A stretch of DNA of 64,000 nt from an uncultured Drancourtella sp. (GTDB lineage: Bacteria > Bacillota > Clostridia > Lachnospirales > Lachnospiraceae). The notes under the pieces were generated by a model that was given only the letters and a program-made list of their open reading frames with translations, had not been told where the DNA came from and made no database searches. A program made the translations under genes and the position numbers. The DNA is taken from assembly GCA_937880845.1 (NCBI GenBank), contig CALFLL010000075.1:1-64000 (forward strand), given 5' to 3'. This document shows, one piece after another, positions 60,865 through 64,000 of this stretch; within the stretch, counting starts at the first letter, position 1, and each line of letters opens with the position of its first letter.

Positions 60865-61611
60865 TTAATTATCCTCTTTCCTTGTCCAGCTTTGGATGAT
60901 CGCTTTCACAGAACGGTTCATCTCTTCCCTGAATTCTGCCTGGAACTTTCTTTTTGCATATCCGGAAATATACGTTTCCAGTTCAGCATCACCTTTTCCA
61001 AGCTTTTTTCGAAACATTTCTTTGATATCATCCACACTTCGATCCGGGTATCGATCCTTGAAAACCATATCATTGAGTTCGAATCGTTCCGGTTTTTTTC
61101 GGTTCTTCTGCTGTTCTGTAGGTTTCCCAAATGTAAGCAGAATACATGGGACGGCATACTTCGGCAAATTAAGCAGTTTTTGATTTTCTTCAAAATTTTC
61201 CAGGATATCTCCGATATAACAGGAACCGATTCCAAGAGATTCTGCCGCTACCACCGCATTCTGGGCAGCAATCATACAATCCTGAACAGCTAAAAACAAA
61301 TCGGCTTCTGCCAGAGCCGGAACCTCACTTCCACAATACCGAAACATTTCATACCACTTCTGATAATCAGCCAAAAATACAAGTACCAAAGGTGCAGAAG
61401 CGATAAATTTCTGATCGTCACACCGCTTTGCCAGAATCTCCTTCACTCCCTGATCTTGAACATCAATTACAGAAAAAAGAGACATGTTCCCGGCAGTCGG
61501 AGCCTGTATCGCCGCTTTTAAGATCACTTCTTTTTCCTCATCGGTAACAGGCTCCTTTGTATATGCCCGAACCGATTTTCTTTGAAATAATTCCTGAATC
61601 GTATCACTCAT
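60865..61611 (-). CDS. Nitroreductase family protein
   Basis: A 248-residue FMN oxidoreductase. QRKSVRAYTKEPVTDEEKEVILKAAIQAPTAGNMSLF is the FMN-binding start; AAQNAVVAAESLGIGSCYIGDI is the second signature. The C-terminal part is longer than in NfsB, ending ...EMNRSVKAIIQSWTRKEDN. It probably reduces quinones, flavins or nitro compounds; the real substrate is unknown. GGAGGGG precedes the ATG. The QueG-like gene follows in the same direction. Confidence 0.9.
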   Translation of the reverse strand: MSDTIQELFQRKSVRAYTKEPVTDEEKEVILKAAIQAPTAGNMSLFSVIDVQDQGVKEILAKRCDDQKFIASAPLVLVFLADYQKWYEMFRYCGSEVPALAEADLFLAVQDCMIAAQNAVVAAESLGIGSCYIGDILENFEENQKLLNLPKYAVPCILLTFGKPTEQQKNRKKPERFELNDMVFKDRYPDRSVDDIKEMFRKKLGKGDAELETYISGYAKRKFQAEFREEMNRSVKAIIQSWTRKEDN

Positions 61612-61653
61612 TCCTAACCCCTCCTTATAACTTTTTCATCATCCGTAAAAATG

Positions 61654-62062
61654 TTATTCTTTCCTTTTTTCTTTGTTGATTTCATCTAAAATACTTTGAA
61701 ATTCCGGGCTGTCCTGCAAAAATGCAGTTTCTTCGTCCGCCTGTAATAATTGTATCATACTTTTCTGCATTTTAGATCCGATTCCTTTTTCTGTTTCTTT
61801 TGTTTTAATATATCGATACAGAGGTGACCGGTTTATGTCCCATTTGTGTGTCAAGGACTTCAACATCGGAATCAGTACTTTGATACACTTTCTTTTCTCT
61901 TTGCAGACAGAATACAGTTGAAAATGTGCCGTATAGCGATTGTATTCCCCTTTGATAAACAGCTTCAAATCCGTATTCAGCAATGTTGCCGGCTAGCGTG
62001 GCGATATGTCTTACGACTGCCACCGCTGGAGAATCACTTTGTCGGCTGCTGTCATTTTGCAC
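61654..62062 (-). pseudogene. Probable frameshifted gene of unknown family
   Basis: A GTG at 62062 with GAGG 7 nt upstream opens a frame reading SPAVAVVRHIATLAG, and the longer neighbouring frame (61654-61983) continues LLNTDLKLFIKGEYNRYTAHFQLYSV...SPEFQSILDEINKEKRKE. The second frame has no ATG at its beginning and a stop just before it, so a single-base shift near 61.99 kb is the simplest reading. I do not recognise the protein; the C-terminal half is helical and charged. A genuine short gene starting at a TTG is the alternative. Confidence 0.45.
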
Positions 62063-62154
62063 TTATTTTCCTCAGAAAACCTATTTTATTTATCTAATAT
62101 TTTTTCGTAAATCCACAACAAATTGTGATTGTTGATTTCCTTTGAAATTCTAAT

Positions 62155-62799
62155 TTATAATTTATCGTATGTAGCGTATTTTTGAATAATCCCCACACAT
62201 GTTTCTTCCGTTTTTCCTGTTTCAGGATTTTTTGGAGAATGAATATTATAAAGATATCCTGTATTACCATATCTTCCCTTTTTTTGTTCATTATAATATT
62301 CTTCATCCATACAAATATTTATAATTTTTACGCACATAACAACATGGTTTCCCTCAGGTTTAAGTTCTTTTTCCCACATATATTCGCACTCTAGGTTTAA
62401 AAAACATTCTTTAATTTTAGGAGCATTTACTTTGCTCGCCGTTTCAACGGTTAAACCAGATAATGCTATTTCATCATTGTCATATCCATTATTATCTATG
62501 GTCCTCATACATTTAAGAAATTCATTTTTTGAAGGAAAATTAATGACACACTGTTTCGTACTTTTTATTGACGAATACATATGTCCATGTTTATTGACAC
62601 TGGAAAAAATACAATAATACCCCTCTTCACCTGTAAAGGTCACCCATGATTGCATAGTGGCATTTGGCATACCATTATCTTTATAACTTGTTACAACAAC
62701 GAGCGGTGATGGAATTGCCATAACATGTTCCATCCAAGAAAAGCCATAAAGTTTTGACTCATCAATTGTTTTTGGACAAATATCAAATTCTCTTTTCAT
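62155..62799 (-). CDS. Flavin reductase-like, FMN-binding split-barrel protein
   Basis: A 214-residue protein of the flavin reductase-like domain family. IPSPLVVVTSYKDNGMPNATMQSWVTFTGEEGYYCIFSSVNKHGHMYSSIKSTKQCVINFPS is the FMN-binding core, with ECEYMWEKELKPEGNHVVMCVKIINICMDEEYY completing the barrel. It binds FMN and probably transfers electrons or reduces flavin; the partner is unknown. GGAG lies 7 nt before the ATG. Confidence 0.88.
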   Translation of the reverse strand: MKREFDICPKTIDESKLYGFSWMEHVMAIPSPLVVVTSYKDNGMPNATMQSWVTFTGEEGYYCIFSSVNKHGHMYSSIKSTKQCVINFPSKNEFLKCMRTIDNNGYDNDEIALSGLTVETASKVNAPKIKECFLNLECEYMWEKELKPEGNHVVMCVKIINICMDEEYYNEQKKGRYGNTGYLYNIHSPKNPETGKTEETCVGIIQKYATYDKL

Positions 62800-62904
62800 A
62801 TACTTACTCCTTTCGCTTATGGAAATACAAATTGATAAATTTTCCTTTTTTTTGAATTTTCATTTAAAAAGCATCACTCACTCTGATCGCTTAATTCTAA
62901 TTTA

Positions 62905-62991
62905 TCACTTTCTTACAACACAATTATGCAGTATCTCTAGCTTAGAACAATATTCTTTTCGTTTTTTCAGAATACGCTGATTGATCTTCAT
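62905..62991 (-). pseudogene. 28-codon remnant resembling the start of an XRE regulator
   Basis: Within the 400-bp gap between the flavin reductase gene and argF, an ATG with GAAGGGAA upstream opens MKINQRILKKRKEYCSKLEIL and stops after 28 codons. Its start resembles Cro/CI-type regulators, and a promoter-like TTGTAG-N17-TATCAT lies upstream. The rest of the gap, mainly A/T-rich, shows no other gene. Confidence 0.3.
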
Positions 62992-63130
62992 ATTGCGGTT
63001 CCCTTCGTTTTCTTACCTTTATGATAACAAACAGAAAGAAAACCTACAATGGAACTTTTTTCAACTTACAGATCAAAAAAACAACCACTGGTTACATCAA
63101 AATCAAATGATAGCTTTTTATTATTAAACT

Positions 63131-63157
63131 ATAAAAAATGACGGAGAAACCTCCGCC
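63131..63157 (-). terminator. Terminator of argF
   Basis: GGCGGAG pairs with CTCCGTC (one G-U) around a 4-nt loop, followed by TTTTTT on the minus strand, about 46 nt after the argF stop. Confidence 0.8.
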
Positions 63158-63202
63158 AAATGTCAAAGTATTATTAAAGTAAGTCGTCCTTTTTCTCCTG
63201 TC

Positions 63203-64000
63203 TTAACAGTTGCCCATAGTCTTGACCATTACAGCTTTTTGGACGTGCAGACGGTTTTCCGCTTCCTCAAATATATACTGAGCGTTGGACTCAAAGACCT
63301 CCTCCGTAATCTCCTCCCCTCTGTGTGCCGGCAGACAGTGCTGTACTATGGCATCTGGTTTAGCCTGATTCATCAGGTCTTTATCTACACAAAATCCTCT
63401 AAACGCTGCTTCTCTGTCAAAATATTCTTTTTCCTGTCCCATAGATGTCCATACGTCAGTGATGACAACGTCAGCCTTCTTAGCCGCCTGCATGGGAGAA
63501 TCTGTTAACTCAAACTTATCACCATAACCGGCAGCAAACTCCAGGATTTCCTGAGGTGGGTGATACCCTTCAGGACAAGCTACGGACACCTTCATCCCCA
63601 CCTTTAAACCACCCACTATCAGGCTGTTCATCATATTATTTCCATCACCGATAAAACACATTTTCAATCCTTCTAGAGAGCCCTTATACTCTCGAATCGT
63701 CATTAAATCCGCCAAAATCTGGCATGGATGGCAAAAATCTGTGAGACCGTTGATCACAGGCACATTGCCATACTGAGCCAGAATTTCTACCTCATCCTGA
63801 TCAAAGGTACGAATCATAATGCCGTCCACATACCGCGAGAGCACTCTAGCAGTATCTTTGGCAGGTTCGCCACGTCCAATCTGGGAACCTTCTGCCCCCA
63901 TCACCACAGCATAACCTCCCAACTGATTAATACCCGCCTCAAAGGATACTCTCGTTCGCGTAGAAGATTTTTCAAAAATCATTCCCAGGCATTTTCCTTT
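63203..64000 (-). CDS. argF: Ornithine carbamoyltransferase, N-terminus beyond the window
   Basis: The last 265 residues of the enzyme that makes citrulline from ornithine and carbamoyl phosphate; the open frame runs off the right edge (KGKCLGMIFEKSSTRTRVSF). FEKSSTRTR is the carbamoyl-phosphate loop, FCHPCQILADLMTI the HPxQ site, and HCLPAHRGEEITEEVFE the ornithine-binding cysteine region. About 45-50 N-terminal residues are missing. It is separate from the argC-argD operon, 16 kb away, so arginine genes here are split. Confidence 0.95.
   Translation of the reverse strand, partial: KGKCLGMIFEKSSTRTRVSFEAGINQLGGYAVVMGAEGSQIGRGEPAKDTARVLSRYVDGIMIRTFDQDEVEILAQYGNVPVINGLTDFCHPCQILADLMTIREYKGSLEGLKMCFIGDGNNMMNSLIVGGLKVGMKVSVACPEGYHPPQEILEFAAGYGDKFELTDSPMQAAKKADVVITDVWTSMGQEKEYFDREAAFRGFCVDKDLMNQAKPDAIVQHCLPAHRGEEITEEVFESNAQYIFEEAENRLHVQKAVMVKTMGNC

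Noticed and set aside
1..64000. CRISPR arrays, prophage, transposase genes or rRNA
   Set aside because: No regularly spaced direct repeats, no integrase or transposase motifs and no rRNA-like sequence were seen; the only tandem repeat is the tRNA duplication.

Overview
The window looks like a chromosomal segment of a low-GC, Gram-positive anaerobe of the Clostridia, most likely a Lachnospiraceae gut bacterium. The clues are strong AGGAGG-type ribosome binding sites, canonical -35/-10 promoters, an hrcA-grpE-dnaK-dnaJ operon with a perfect CIRCE element, a long single-chain PurL, a two-gene SUF-like (SMS-type) Fe-S system, the TIGR03915/TIGR03916 DNA-repair pair and a comEA/comEC locus. I cannot fix the genus from the sequence alone. 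There is no phage, insertion sequence, integrase, CRISPR array or rRNA. Nearly all genes lie on the minus strand.

Layout, left to right. 1-4.2 kb: a GNAT gene, ispF with a cysteine-rich tail, and an ABC transporter pair. 4.3-4.7 kb: a tandemly duplicated tRNA-Met/tRNA-Val unit. 4.8-12 kb: gdhA, a MarR-MATE efflux operon and purL. 12-22 kb: a membrane protein divergent from a LysR regulator, a nuclease-helicase fusion, an HPr-like protein without the active histidine, an SOS-type promoter driving the TIGR03916/TIGR03915 pair, then MATE-ridA-mrp-msrC. 22-26 kb: the SMS/SUF pair and a Zn/Cd-type P-ATPase with a separate HMA chaperone behind a metal-type operator. 26-42 kb: the heat-shock operon, relQ, hemW, lepA, holA, comEC, a GerMN lipoprotein, a sensor kinase, a response regulator and comEA. 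42-47.4 kb: arginine biosynthesis (argC-GNAT-argJ-argB-argD-DMT transporter) behind paired ARG boxes. 47.5-58.9 kb: accessory metabolism, including a dipeptidase, a C26 amidase, an oxidoreductase, a PHP phosphatase, a NUDIX hydrolase, an ABC-F protein, a ferredoxin-nitroreductase, adenosine deaminase, a YrvL-metallophosphoesterase fusion, an Imm5-like protein and a phospholipase D protein. 59-64 kb: a less tidy stretch with at least one decayed gene, a probable unannotated selenoprotein, small redox enzymes and the C-terminal part of argF at the right edge.

The most interesting item is at 58998-59207. It is a small BFD-like [2Fe-2S] protein read through an in-frame TGA, at a place where a cysteine is expected. 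The TGA is followed at once by a nested hairpin that fits the bacterial SECIS consensus (7-bp apical stem, loop beginning GG, loop starting 18 nt after the TGA). The gene also has a good ribosome binding site and its own terminator. It is either a selenocysteine protein missed by ordinary gene calling or a fresh nonsense mutant; the hairpin favours the first. Other points of note are the response regulator-kinase-GerMN lipoprotein trio, which mirrors actinobacterial MtrA-MtrB-LpqB and sits inside the competence locus, and the LexA-type boxes in the promoter of the TIGR03916/TIGR03915 pair.
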